Assembly (NCBI GenBank): GCA_963747335.1
Contig: CAVVEV010000011.1
Span: 82,971 to 146,970, forward strand
Direction of reading: 5' to 3'
From: Prado023 sp963747335
GTDB taxonomy: Bacteria; Actinomycetota; Actinomycetes; S36-B12; CAIYMF01
Length of the DNA: 64,000 bases
Shown here: one piece after another, positions 6,760-15,239 of the stretch
How the letters are laid out: every line of letters begins with the position of its first letter
Numbering within the stretch: position 1 is the stretch's first letter
The notes under the pieces: generated by a model
Seen by the model: only the letters and a program-made list of their open reading frames with translations
Databases searched by the model: none
What the model was told of the DNA's origin: nothing
Translations under genes and position numbers: made by a program

Positions 6760-8792
6760 GCGCAGATCGGCTCCCGCGCTCGCGCTACAGCCGCTACGCA
6801 GGCGGCGATCCGCTCGCGCCCCCAGTCGATCTCGCCGAGGCCCTCGAGGCGATCGGCGAGGACGTCATGGCCGGCCACAGCCCCCAGTGGGCGGTGCGGG
6901 AGTTCCTGAGTCGCGGTGGTCGCGAGCAGCGTGGTCTCGACGACCTCGCGCGTGACGTGGCGCGCCGCCGCAGGGAGCTGCTCAGCCGGCACCGGCTCGA
7001 CGGCACACTCCAGCAGGTCCGCGAGCTGCTCGACCGCGCTGTGCTCTCCGAGCGCAAGCAGCTGGCCCGTGACCTCGACGACGACGCCCGCTTCTCCGAG
7101 ATGCGCCTGGCCGACCTGCCCGCGTCGACCGCCGCGGCGGTGACCTCGCTGTCTGACTACGAGTGGCGATCCACGCAGGCCCGCGAGGACTACGAGAGCA
7201 TCAAGGACCTGCTCGGTCGCGAGATGCTCGACCAGCGCTTCGCGGGGATGAAGCAGGCGCTCGAGAACGCCACGGACGCCGACCGCGAGCAGGTCGAGCG
7301 GATGATGTCCGACCTCAACGACCTGCTCGAGGCGCACGCCCGCGGTGAGGACACCGACGAGGCGTTCGAGCGCTTCATGGCCGAGCACGGCCAGTACTTC
7401 CCGGAGAATCCCGGCTCCGTCGAGGAGCTCATCGACGCGCTGGCCCAACGTGCTGCAGCAGCGCAACGCATGCTCAACTCGATGAGCCCCGAGCAGCGGG
7501 ACGAGCTCATGTCCTTGGCGCAGCAGGCCTTCGGATCCTCGTCGCTGCAGCAGTCCCTGGCCCGGCTCGACGCCACCCTTCAGGCCCTGCGCCCGGGGGA
7601 GGACTGGTCCGGCGCCGAGTCGTTCCGCGGCGACCAGGGCCTCGGCCTCGGTGACGGCACCGGGGTGCTGCAGGACCTCGCCGAGCTCGACGCACTCGCC
7701 GAGCAGCTGTCCCAGCAGTACGCCGGGGCCCGCATGGACGACATCGACCTCGACGCCCTGGCACGCCAGCTCGGCGAGCAGGCTGCGGTCGACGCCCGCA
7801 CCCTGCGCGAGCTGGAACGCGAGCTGGCCGAGCGTGGGTACGTCCGGCGCACCTCGGACGGCTCCCTGCGCCTGTCGCCCAAGGCGATGCGCCAGCTCGG
7901 CAGGGCGCTGCTGCGGGACGTGGCCACCCGGCTCTCGGCGCGGCCCGGCCAGCGCGACGTCCGCCAGGCCGGAGCGGCGGGGGAGCGCAGCGGGGCGACC
8001 CGCGAGTGGGCCTTCGGCGACGTCGAGCCCTGGGACGTCACGCGCACCCTGACGCGGTCGATCCAGCGCACGGTCGCCGAGGGCGGCGATCCTCGTGACG
8101 GCGTGCGCATCCGTATGGACGACATCGAGGTGACTGAGAGCGAGGCGCGCAGCCGGGCCACCGTCGCGCTGCTGGTGGACACGTCGTTCTCAATGGCAAT
8201 GGACGGTCGATGGGCCCCGATGAAGCGAACCGCCCTTGCCCTGCACCACCTCGTCGCGACCAGGTTCCGCGGCGACCACCTCCAGCTGATCGGGTTCGGC
8301 CGACACGCGCAGGTGATGGACATCGGGCGGCTCACGGCCCTGGAGCCGAGGTGGACCCAGGGCACGAACCTGCACCACGCCCTGCTGCTGGCCAACCGGC
8401 ACTTCCGCAAGCACCCGGCCGAGCAGCCGGTGCTGCTGGTCGTCACCGATGGCGAGCCGACCGCGCACCTCCAGCCGAACGGCCATGTGCTGTTCGACTA
8501 CCCGCCGGACCCGGTGACCATCCAGTGCACGGTCGCCGAGCTCGAGGCGGCCGGGCGGCTCGGGGCGCAGGTGACGTTCTTCCGGCTCGGCGAGGACCCC
8601 GGCCTGGCGCGGTTCATCGACTCGCTCGCCCGCCGGGTGGATGGCCGCGTGCTCGCCCCGGAGCTCGACGACCTCGGCGCGGCCGTCGTGGGCTCCTACC
8701 TGGGGTCGCGTCACGGGCGCGCCGGCGGCGTCGGCGGATACGGCTCGGTCAGCGACTTGTACGGCGGCCGGGGGTTCTGGGTCCCGGAGTGA
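6756..8792 (+). CDS. VWA-domain protein, partner of the AAA+ ATPase
   Basis: A 678-residue protein. The N-terminal two thirds is highly charged and helical, with Gln/Glu/Arg-rich coiled-coil character. The C-terminal von Willebrand A domain starts near residue 465 and has an intact MIDAS motif, Asp475-Thr-Ser477-Phe-Ser479, plus the TNLHHALLLA and VVTDGEPTAH elements that complete the metal site. The start is GTG at 6756, overlapping the AAA ATPase stop. AAA/VWA pairs of this kind are known as co-acting chaperone or chelatase-like modules; in this family the metal-bound VWA domain docks on the ATPase ring. The target protein is unknown. Confidence 0.85.
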   Translation: MSADRLPRSRYSRYAGGDPLAPPVDLAEALEAIGEDVMAGHSPQWAVREFLSRGGREQRGLDDLARDVARRRRELLSRHRLDGTLQQVRELLDRAVLSERKQLARDLDDDARFSEMRLADLPASTAAAVTSLSDYEWRSTQAREDYESIKDLLGREMLDQRFAGMKQALENATDADREQVERMMSDLNDLLEAHARGEDTDEAFERFMAEHGQYFPENPGSVEELIDALAQRAAAAQRMLNSMSPEQRDELMSLAQQAFGSSSLQQSLARLDATLQALRPGEDWSGAESFRGDQGLGLGDGTGVLQDLAELDALAEQLSQQYAGARMDDIDLDALARQLGEQAAVDARTLRELERELAERGYVRRTSDGSLRLSPKAMRQLGRALLRDVATRLSARPGQRDVRQAGAAGERSGATREWAFGDVEPWDVTRTLTRSIQRTVAEGGDPRDGVRIRMDDIEVTESEARSRATVALLVDTSFSMAMDGRWAPMKRTALALHHLVATRFRGDHLQLIGFGRHAQVMDIGRLTALEPRWTQGTNLHHALLLANRHFRKHPAEQPVLLVVTDGEPTAHLQPNGHVLFDYPPDPVTIQCTVAELEAAGRLGAQVTFFRLGEDPGLARFIDSLARRVDGRVLAPELDDLGAAVVGSYLGSRHGRAGGVGGYGSVSDLYGGRGFWVPE

Positions 8793-8899
8793 GGCGGTGC
8801 TGGGCGGAACCGATCGGCGCCTCGACGTGGACGCCTCGCGCAGTCGTCGCGAGCTGCGGCGCCGCGCCTGACGGCACCTCAACACGCCAGTATGGGCGC

Positions 8900-9826
8900 A
8901 TGCGAATCCTGGACGTCGCCGCCCGGCTGGTGTCTCCCGTTCCCCTGTCGGAGGTCTCGGGCCTGGCCATCGGCCGGAACCGCGATGCCCAGGTGACCGT
9001 TGCCGCGATCGGGGACCGGGCTGCGACCATCGCGTGGGTTGAGGTGGGGGACGGCATCGAGGACCTCGACTGGCAGACCCTGAGCCTGCGCGAGGCGCTC
9101 GGGACGCGGATCCCCGACGTGGACCCGCAGCTGGAGGCCATCGCCGTGGATGGCGCCCTGGGAATCCTGCTGGTGCAGGAGTTCCCGTGCCGGGCGGAGT
9201 ACATGGACGCCCGGCAGCGGCAGGTCCTGGCCCACATCACCCTTGAGATCCCCGACGATGTCGGGTCCGGGGCCGTGCGACGCTCGTGGCGGGATCCAGG
9301 CGGATCGCACGCCGAGGGTGTGGTGATGCTCAAGGACGGGCACCTGCTGATCGTCAAGGAGAAGGATCCCGCCGCCCTGCTGGAGTTCGGGCCCGCAGGT
9401 GACCTGCCTCGGGGATTCGGCGGCGACAGGTGGCTCGATCCCGGCCAGCCATGGTGGGAGGACGCTGGCGGCTCCACGCCGCAGGCGATGGCTCTGGTCC
9501 TCCTCGCCGCGTGGGCGCCCACCGCCGAGATGGTCGCGGCCTGTCCGGACCTCAGCGATGCTGCGGTGGGTCCGGCGGGCAACCTGATCCTGCTCAGCGA
9601 CAAGGGCCGGTCGATCGCGGTCGTGCCCGCCGGGAAGCCTGCCCCGGACGCGTTCGCCGGGTCATTCGAGGCGCCCGTGGTGTGGCGCATCCAGGGGATC
9701 GAGGACAAGCCCGAGGGGATCGTTGTGCTGCCGAACCTGGACGTCCTCGTCGCGTGCGACCGGCGCAAGCCGAGGGACAACCTGTTCGTCATCCCGCGCA
9801 CCGAGTGGGACCGCGCCCCGACCTGA
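8900..9826 (+). CDS. Putative beta-propeller protein (SdiA-regulated/phytase-like)
   Basis: A 308-residue soluble protein without signal peptide or membrane helix. Repeated short beta-rich segments (SEVSGLAIGR, LEAIAVDGALGILLVQEF, AEGVVMLKDGHLLIVKEK, DAAVGPAGNLILLSDKGR, PEGIVVLPNLDVLVACDR) look like propeller blades, and LEAIAVD, EGVV and SDKG resemble SdiA-regulated or esterase-like-phytase domains. The assignment is from pattern only. The ATG at 8900 begins a convincing hydrophobic-strand N-terminus (MRILDVAARLVSP). It lies 107 bp after the VWA gene on the same strand and could be transcribed from it. Confidence 0.55.
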   Translation: MRILDVAARLVSPVPLSEVSGLAIGRNRDAQVTVAAIGDRAATIAWVEVGDGIEDLDWQTLSLREALGTRIPDVDPQLEAIAVDGALGILLVQEFPCRAEYMDARQRQVLAHITLEIPDDVGSGAVRRSWRDPGGSHAEGVVMLKDGHLLIVKEKDPAALLEFGPAGDLPRGFGGDRWLDPGQPWWEDAGGSTPQAMALVLLAAWAPTAEMVAACPDLSDAAVGPAGNLILLSDKGRSIAVVPAGKPAPDAFAGSFEAPVVWRIQGIEDKPEGIVVLPNLDVLVACDRRKPRDNLFVIPRTEWDRAPT

Positions 9827-9903
9827 GATCCATGCCCGAAGCGCCCAGCCGGGCGACGTCCTGACATCTCGGCGGATGCGCCGTTGGCCTGCTGCTGGGG
9901 TGC

Positions 9904-10668
9904 TCAGCCGGCGAGGGTGCCGGCGAAGACCTGCCATGCGAGCAGGGACTTGGCCACCAGGCTCAGGGTTATGTACGTGCGCTCCCCGACCAGGTAGTCA
10001 GACCAGCGCCCGACCTGCTTGTACTGCAGGTACTGGTTGAGGGCGAACACGTTGAAGAACAGGAACAGCGACACGATGATCCCGTAGACGAATGCGGGGG
10101 GTTCGGCGGAGGAGGTGGACCCGGGGGCGATCACGAAGAACGCGATGATCAACCACGGCACGATGCCGGTCATGGACCCGAAGATGAAGGGCAGGAACCC
10201 GCCACCGGGCTGCTCGTAGACCTCCTGCAGCCAGCCGAAGAGGATCATCGCCGCGTTCACCGCGAAGATCGCGGCCAGGGCGCCGACATCGGTGAGGCCG
10301 GTGATCTGGGCGATCAGCACGATCATCATCGATGAGGTCAGCGCGTACTCGACCCACCGGGCCCGGTTGCGCTGCTGGGCCAGGTCGGCGGCATACCCAC
10401 GGGACCAGGCGGTGGCCACGATCAGCAGTGCGAGCCCGGACAGGGCAAGGAACCCGGCGACCGCCAGCCCGATCGGGGTGTTCAGCAACGTGACCGGATC
10501 GCCGGGCGTGGTTCCGGGCGGGCCCTCGAGGTAGGACGCGGTGACCGGAAGGGTGAAGTCATTGGCCAGCGCGACGACGGCCACGGCTTGGGCGAGGAGG
10601 ATCAGGCCCACCACGATGTTGTACCGGCGCAGGGCGGCCAACCGACCCGACTCACCAGGCGTGGCCAT
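9904..10668 (-). CDS. Heliorhodopsin
   Basis: A seven-helix retinal protein of the heliorhodopsin family, 254 residues as in known members. Helix 7 carries the retinal Schiff-base lysine, Lys240, in SLVAKSLLAWQVFAGTL. The counterion Glu107 sits in RWVEYALTSSMMIVLIAQ. Other family hallmarks are ANDFTLPV, EGPPGTT, MILFGWLQEVYEQP, GIVPW, IAPGSTS, YGIIVSLFLFFN and WSDYLVGER. From memory of HeR-48C12, the cavity histidines His23 and His80 correspond here to Ile23 and Ala80. The ATG at 10668 gives the family length; GTG at 10708-10710, 7 nt after TACCGT (10723-10718), is an alternative leaderless start adding 14 residues. Heliorhodopsins are not known to pump ions; a sensory or enzyme-regulating role has been proposed. 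Confidence 0.95.
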   Translation of the reverse strand: MATPGESGRLAALRRYNIVVGLILLAQAVAVVALANDFTLPVTASYLEGPPGTTPGDPVTLLNTPIGLAVAGFLALSGLALLIVATAWSRGYAADLAQQRNRARWVEYALTSSMMIVLIAQITGLTDVGALAAIFAVNAAMILFGWLQEVYEQPGGGFLPFIFGSMTGIVPWLIIAFFVIAPGSTSSAEPPAFVYGIIVSLFLFFNVFALNQYLQYKQVGRWSDYLVGERTYITLSLVAKSLLAWQVFAGTLAG

Positions 10669-10717
10669 GACGGAGGAGTGCGGCGCTGGGGTACCTGGTG
10701 GGGGGTTCACCTGCCCC

Positions 10718-10723
10718 ACGGTA
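10718..10723 (-). promoter_or_regulatory. Putative -10 box of heliorhodopsin gene
   Basis: TACCGT on the reverse strand is followed by 7 nt and a GTG (10710-10708) in frame with the heliorhodopsin. No Shine-Dalgarno is present before this GTG or the downstream ATG. The spacing matches the leaderless pattern seen before other genes in this window. Confidence 0.4.
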
Positions 10724-10821
10724 CGCCCAATGGGACGTCGTGGGTTCACCGTCCCAGGGCTGGTCACGATGGCCCCGGATGGGTTGCCAGGGCCCGGCGC
10801 CCTTGCCCAGCGACCTTGACG

Positions 10822-11329
10822 TCACTCAGGGATGGGCCGTTCCTCCACATCGACGACGACCTCGTTGTGGCGCAGGAACGGTGGGATGAACGGGGCGTTG
10901 AACCGTGCCAGACGAATGGTTCCGACCGGCTGCCAGGGGGAGTTCTCGAGGGCGTTGAGCAGGTGCCTGCCGCGCTTGTCGAGATCGCCCGCATTGCCCC
11001 AGCCGGAGAACTTCAGGGCCGCAGCAACCTGCTCTGGGACAGTGCGCAGGTGAACCCTCGGATCGTTCGGCGCCGGCAGCGTCTCGAGGTCTCGCCCGGC
11101 GGGCATCACGAACGCCACGGAGTGCCCCTCGTCGCACGGGGTCTGCACGACGGGGGCCGTCATCGCGATCTGGCCCTGGATGTAGCCGAACAGGGGGGCG
11201 GAAGCCACGGTTGCCGGCATCATCGAAGTCCCCGTCGACCACCACCTCGGCGATCGTGTGGGCCGGGTAGCGGCGGATCTCGACCTCGCCCCACCGACCG
11301 ATCGACTCGTAGGGCTGCTGCTGGGTCAC
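10822..11329 (-). CDS. SOUL-family haem-binding protein, frameshifted
   Basis: The first frame starts at GTG 11327-11329 and reads a typical SOUL N-terminus: ESIGRWGEVEIRRYPAHTIAEV, then VDGDFDDAGNRGF. After a run of six G on the plus strand (11193-11198) the family continues one frame over: LFGYIQGQIAMTAPV, SVAFVMPAG, ETLPAPNDPRVHL, VAALKFSGWGN, ending PIPE at 10822. Removing one base from the run gives GFRPLFGYIQG, a perfect join. So this is one gene of about 168 codons with a +1 indel, either a sequencing error or a recent inactivation. The protein family binds haem or tetrapyrroles. It lies directly upstream of the heliorhodopsin on the same strand. Confidence 0.85.
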
Positions 11330-11415
11330 ACCCCAGTCTCCCGCTGATGAGCCCTTGGCGCATGCTGCTGGGTGCGGACCTGCGATGATGGAGCGTCCAC
11401 TGAAGGGGGTACGTC

Positions 11416-11922
11416 GTGAACAGTCGCGCGTTGCCGCCGCTTGTGTCGGCAGTGGTCCTGGTCATGGCAGGGTGCACCGATGACGTCACCGATCCGGTCG
11501 AAGCGGGTGCGCCGTCCTACCCCCCAGCCACTCTCGCCTGTGCGCCGATCGGCACACCGCCGGTGGAGCTGGAGTCGGTCACGCTGGAGCACATCGGCAA
11601 TGACCTGCGGCTGACGTGGACGGCGAACGACGTGCCTCCAGCAACCGGGGGCTACTCGGCGAGCATCTTCAGCGCCGACGGATCGGCGGAGTACATGGTG
11701 TGGGTTGAGTTCGTCGAGCGCGGAGGCACTCCGTCCCCGGGGACCACCGGGGTGAACGTCGTCTGGGCCGAACCGAGCAAGGTGCACACCGCCACCTTCC
11801 CCTTGTCGTCGATGCCCGAGATCGGCAGCACCTTCACGTGGTCCGCCGCCCTCGCCTTCAGCCAGGGTGAGGGGAGTTTCTCCCAGTGCCCCGACGGGGG
11901 CGTCCCGGTCACCTACCCGTGA
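11416..11922 (+). CDS. Hypothetical lipoprotein
   Basis: A 168-residue exported protein not recognised as any family. The N-terminus has a signal peptide ending in a lipobox VMAGC, and the mature part is rich in beta-strand-like segments (VTLEHIGNDLRLTWTAND, GGYSASIFS, TFTWSAALAFS) with two further cysteines that could form a disulphide. It may be an Ig-like or fibronectin-like fold. The start is GTG at 11416, with GAAGGGGGT at proper spacing. It stands alone, divergent from the SOUL gene. Confidence 0.65.
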   Translation: MNSRALPPLVSAVVLVMAGCTDDVTDPVEAGAPSYPPATLACAPIGTPPVELESVTLEHIGNDLRLTWTANDVPPATGGYSASIFSADGSAEYMVWVEFVERGGTPSPGTTGVNVVWAEPSKVHTATFPLSSMPEIGSTFTWSAALAFSQGEGSFSQCPDGGVPVTYP

Positions 11923-12053
11923 GAGTCGGGGACGGGCAGTGCCGAGTCGCAGTCTGGCCGCGCTGAAGCAGGCACCCGGTGACGGGGTCACGGCTGGATC
12001 CTCCGGGGAGCAATGGGCGGCGCGGGTTGCCCCCACTCGCGCTGTCGGGCCGG

Positions 12054-12059
12054 TAGCGT
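12054..12059 (+). promoter_or_regulatory. Putative leaderless -10 box
   Basis: TAGCGT lies 7 nt before the GTG of the DUF389 gene, with no Shine-Dalgarno between. Confidence 0.4.
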
Positions 12060-12066
12060 GCGGGCC

Positions 12067-13068
12067 GTGATCGAACTGGGCAGGCACGTGACCGTCGATG
12101 ATGTCGACCGGATGACCGACAAGCTGTTCCTCACCGGTGGCGAGGACCGGGGACGCAAGATGTCGGCGTTCTGGGTGCTTCTGGTGCTCGCAGCGATCAT
12201 CGCCTCGGCCGGTGTCGTGGCCGATTCCACGGCCACCGTGATCGGGGCGATGATCGTGGCCCCGCTGATGATCCCGATCCTGGGGACCGCCCTGGCGCTG
12301 GTGCTGGTCGACCGGCGGCGAATGCTCGAGAACGTCGGGCTGGTGCTCGCCGGAGCCGCCGTCGTGGTCGGCGTCGGGTACCTGGTCGGGACCCTGCACG
12401 CCACTGACGTCCTTGCGGCGACGAACGCCCAGGTCGCCGGCCGGGTCAGCCCGAAGCTGATCGACCTGACGGCTGCCCTGGCCACCGGGGTGGTCGGTGC
12501 GTTCGCGCTGGTCCGCTCCGATGTGTCCGACACTCTGCCCGGTGTGGCGATCGCGATCTCCCTGGTGCCACCGCTGGCGGTGGTGGGCCTCACGCTCGAG
12601 TCGGGCTCCGTGATCGAGGCGCTGGGTGCCCTGCTGCTGTTCACGACGAACGTGGCCGCGATCGTGGCCACCGGCACGATCGTGCTGCTGCTCTACCGGA
12701 TCCGGCACGTCATGGTGCACGCCGGCCGGCCCATCCCCGACTTCTCCAAGCGCACCGTCGCCGTCGTCGTGGCAACAGTGGGCATCGTCGCGATCCCTTT
12801 GGCGGCCGGCACGATCTGGTCCGCGGTGGCCCACCAGGTCGTCCTGCAGGCTCAGCCCGTGGCCGAGCAGTGGGCGGAGCAGGAGGGCTGGACGGTCACC
12901 CGGGTGGCCTTCGAGCAGGGGAACCTGATCATCGAGGCCCTCGGCAGCCTTCCGGAGGCCGACCCCGCCCAGCTCCGCGCGGATCTCGACGAGGCCGGGC
13001 TCGCTCCCATCGACGCGCAGGTCACGCTCGTCATCGGGGGGACCAAGGAGCTGCCCGGCACTGGATAG
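12067..13068 (+). CDS. DUF389 (TIGR00341-like) membrane protein
   Basis: A 333-residue integral membrane protein. Six hydrophobic segments are visible between residues 35 and 255, carrying the family signatures STATVIGAMIVAPLMIPILG in the first pair and GVAIAISLVPPLAVVG in the middle. A soluble C-terminal domain of about 75 residues follows. DUF389 proteins are of unknown function and often occur singly, as here. The GTG at 12067 is preferred because the N-terminal IELGRHVTVDDVDRMTDKLF is charged and well formed; the in-frame ATG at 12013 would add an unlikely Cys/Arg-rich stretch. Confidence 0.85.
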   Translation: MIELGRHVTVDDVDRMTDKLFLTGGEDRGRKMSAFWVLLVLAAIIASAGVVADSTATVIGAMIVAPLMIPILGTALALVLVDRRRMLENVGLVLAGAAVVVGVGYLVGTLHATDVLAATNAQVAGRVSPKLIDLTAALATGVVGAFALVRSDVSDTLPGVAIAISLVPPLAVVGLTLESGSVIEALGALLLFTTNVAAIVATGTIVLLLYRIRHVMVHAGRPIPDFSKRTVAVVVATVGIVAIPLAAGTIWSAVAHQVVLQAQPVAEQWAEQEGWTVTRVAFEQGNLIIEALGSLPEADPAQLRADLDEAGLAPIDAQVTLVIGGTKELPGTG

Positions 13069-13119
13069 GGATGTGCCCGCCCCTCGTCGGTCACGGACGG
13101 GAGCGGTGCGCCCGGACGC

Positions 13120-13545
13120 TCAGAATTGCTTGGCCAGCGCGGAGGTGGCGCCCTTCAGCGTGTCGTTGAGGGTCTTCTTCTGGATGAAGCCGGGCAGTGG
13201 CAACGCGGTATCGATCGTCAGCGCCATGGTCGCTTCCGTCTGTGCGCCCTTGTCGGCCAGGCTCCATGAGCCCTCCTGCACCTTCTGCACCTTGGTCGCC
13301 GCAGGGAGCCGCCAGGAGAACCCGGTGTCGGTGTGCACGTAGTCCAGCACGAAGTCGTCCTTGGCGACCTTCACATCGTTGACCAGGCGGGCCTTGGAGG
13401 GCAGCCCGTTCTCGTCGCGCTCGAGGACCTCGGACACCTCGTTGCCTGGGAACCAGGTGTGCTGGTTGTCGATGTCGCGCAGGAAGTCGAGCACCTGTGC
13501 CAGGGGTGCGTTCACGGTGACGCTCAGTGAGTTGGAGACAGCCAT
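13120..13545 (-). CDS. SRPBCC-family (START/polyketide-cyclase-like) protein
   Basis: A 141-residue cytoplasmic protein of the SRPBCC fold: the N-terminal strand NSLSVTVNAPLAQVLDFLRDI, the loop HTWFPGNEVSEVLERDENG, central strands, and a C-terminal long helix KKTLNDTLKGATSALAKQF. These proteins bind lipids or hydrophobic ligands in a deep pocket; the ligand is unknown. The ATG at 13543-13545 is preceded 6 nt away by TACGCT (13557-13552) on the reverse strand and by no Shine-Dalgarno, so it is likely leaderless. It is convergent with DUF389. Confidence 0.75.
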   Translation of the reverse strand: MAVSNSLSVTVNAPLAQVLDFLRDIDNQHTWFPGNEVSEVLERDENGLPSKARLVNDVKVAKDDFVLDYVHTDTGFSWRLPAATKVQKVQEGSWSLADKGAQTEATMALTIDTALPLPGFIQKKTLNDTLKGATSALAKQF

Positions 13546-13551
13546 CTCTGG

Positions 13552-13557
13552 AGCGTA
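13552..13557 (-). promoter_or_regulatory. Putative leaderless -10 box
   Basis: TACGCT on the reverse strand, 6 nt before the ATG of the SRPBCC gene. Confidence 0.4.
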
Positions 13558-13651
13558 GGACGGCGGTGCAGTGGTTGCCCGCCGAGCAGCGAGCGGAGGG
13601 CCGTCGGAACGCCCGCGAAGCGGCGGCCCGCGGATGTGCCGACGTGTCGGG

Positions 13652-14890
13652 TCACCGACTGTCGGGGCGCGGCAGCCAGGCGCGGGCCGCGGCCACCAGA
13701 GCGTTGACCCCGATGGTGAGCGTCGGCTCGATGACCGGTGCGAACTGTGGCGAGTGGTTCGAGGGCAGTGCCGCAGTCCGTAGCGCGATCTCCTCGAAGT
13801 CCTCGACCCCTTCGAAGAGTGCGGGGTCCGCGCCGCCGAGCAGCCAGTAGACGCATGGGACCCCAGCAGCGATGGCCAGCAGTCCGACGTCCTCGCTGCC
13901 GGTCAGCGGTCCCGGGTCGACCACCATCGCCCCGATGGCGTGCAGGGCTGGGCGGGTGCGCTCGACGGCGGCGTGGTCGTTGGAGACCGCAGGGAACGAC
14001 GAGGTGAGCTCGACGTCCGGGGGCGCCGGGGCGCCAGAGGCGGCCGCCTCGGCTCGGGCGATCCGACCTATCGCAGCCAGGACCCGGTCGCGGACCTCAG
14101 TGGTGAAGGTCCGGACGCTGACCAGCAGCTCGGCGTGGTCGGGGATGATGTTGACAGCGGTCCCGGCCCTCATGACCCCGACGGTGACGACCGCGGTCTC
14201 GCTGCCGCCGACCTCACGGGACACCACTGTCTGCAGGCGCATGACGGTGGCCGCGGCCATCACCACCGGGTCGACTGACACCTCCGGGCGCGACCCATGT
14301 CCCCCGCGTCCGTGCAGGACGATCCGCAATGCGTCGGAGGCAGCGAACGCGGGACCGGAGCGCAACCCGATCACACCAGCGGGGATCGGGGCCACGTGCT
14401 GGCCGAGCACCACATCTGGGCGACCGAACCGCTCGAGCAGGCCGTCGTCGAGCATCGCCTGGGCCCCGGCACCGAGTTCCTCGGCCGGCTGGAACACCAC
14501 CATCAGAGTGCCGGCCCATGACCCTGTCTCGGCGGCCAGCCGCTCGGCGGCACCGAGCAGCGCGGTGATGTGCATGTCATGGCCGCAGGCGTGCATCACC
14601 GGGACATCGCCCCCCTCGCCGGATGCGACGTCGGTGCTGGCGTAGGGAAGGTCGGTCGCCTCGGCCACGGGCAGGCCGTCCATGTCCGCGCGCAGGAGGG
14701 CAGTCGGCCCGTCGCCATTGCGCAGGATCCCCACCACCCCGGTCCGCCCCACCCCGGTCGCCACCTCGAACCCGCACCGGGACAGCCAGTCGGCCACGAT
14801 GCCCGCGGTGCGGTGCTCGGCGAACCCCAGCTCCGGGTGCGCGTGCAGGTCCCGGTAGATGGTGGCCAGGTCCTCGGATGCAGACGTCAT
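13652..14890 (-). CDS. M20-family amidohydrolase (hippurate/indoleacetyl-amino-acid hydrolase-like)
   Basis: A 412-residue metal-dependent amidohydrolase of peptidase family M20D. Key elements: DLHAHPELGFAEHRTA at the N-terminus, LRADMDGLPV (metal and catalytic Asp), HACGHDMHITALLGAA (metal ligands), VVFQPAEELGAGAQAML (catalytic Glu pair), GGHGSRPE in the lid domain, and a C-terminal histidine in LPSNHSPQF. It would remove an acyl group from N-acyl amino acids in the cytoplasm. It is a single gene; ATG at 14890. Confidence 0.9.
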   Translation of the reverse strand: MTSASEDLATIYRDLHAHPELGFAEHRTAGIVADWLSRCGFEVATGVGRTGVVGILRNGDGPTALLRADMDGLPVAEATDLPYASTDVASGEGGDVPVMHACGHDMHITALLGAAERLAAETGSWAGTLMVVFQPAEELGAGAQAMLDDGLLERFGRPDVVLGQHVAPIPAGVIGLRSGPAFAASDALRIVLHGRGGHGSRPEVSVDPVVMAAATVMRLQTVVSREVGGSETAVVTVGVMRAGTAVNIIPDHAELLVSVRTFTTEVRDRVLAAIGRIARAEAAASGAPAPPDVELTSSFPAVSNDHAAVERTRPALHAIGAMVVDPGPLTGSEDVGLLAIAAGVPCVYWLLGGADPALFEGVEDFEEIALRTAALPSNHSPQFAPVIEPTLTIGVNALVAAARAWLPRPDSR

Positions 14891-15239
14891 CGGAACTCCT
14901 CAGATCAGGGGCCACAACCATTGCGCCACCTGCCGGTCGCGCCAGGCTGACGGTGCGGATCATGCCCCATCGGCACGCTGCGTGCAGCGATGTCAGGCCC
15001 ACGGTCAGCAGGTCAACGGGCCACCTGATGCCCTGCACGTCCACGATCACGTCTCCGGCGTGGGACATGGTGACGGCTGATGGAGCCGGTTCTGCCGGAG
15101 TTGCGCAATCCGCAGCCGGTTCGCCCGGGACCTGGACATCGTGGTCGTCAGCGTCGACTACCGCCTCGCCCCGGAGCACCCGTTCCCGGCCGGGCTCGAG
15201 GTTTGCTACACCGCCTGAGCGGGGCGCGCGGAGGTGGCG
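14891..15239. other. Gap containing only a hydrolase fragment
   Basis: Between the M20 gene and the sensor kinase there is no intact gene. A short stretch of HSL-type esterase (15099-15218) is the only coding-like sequence; the rest has no motif or hairpin I can support. Confidence 0.5.
15099..15218 (+). pseudogene. Fragment of an HSL-family esterase
   Basis: The frame reads RFARDLDIVVVSVDYRLAP, then EHPFPAGLEVCYTA and a stop at 15216-15218. This is the strand-helix segment that follows the HGGG oxyanion motif in hormone-sensitive-lipase-type esterases (YRLAPEHPFPA is diagnostic). Neither the HGGG box upstream nor the GDSAGG nucleophile elbow downstream is present, so only about 40 residues survive. 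Confidence 0.7.

Noticed and set aside
5317..8792. Magnesium chelatase (ChlI/ChlD) for chlorophyll synthesis
   Set aside because: The AAA/VWA pair has the general ChlI/ChlD look, but there is no ChlH or other tetrapyrrole gene, and the layout matches the MoxR-type actinobacterial pair.
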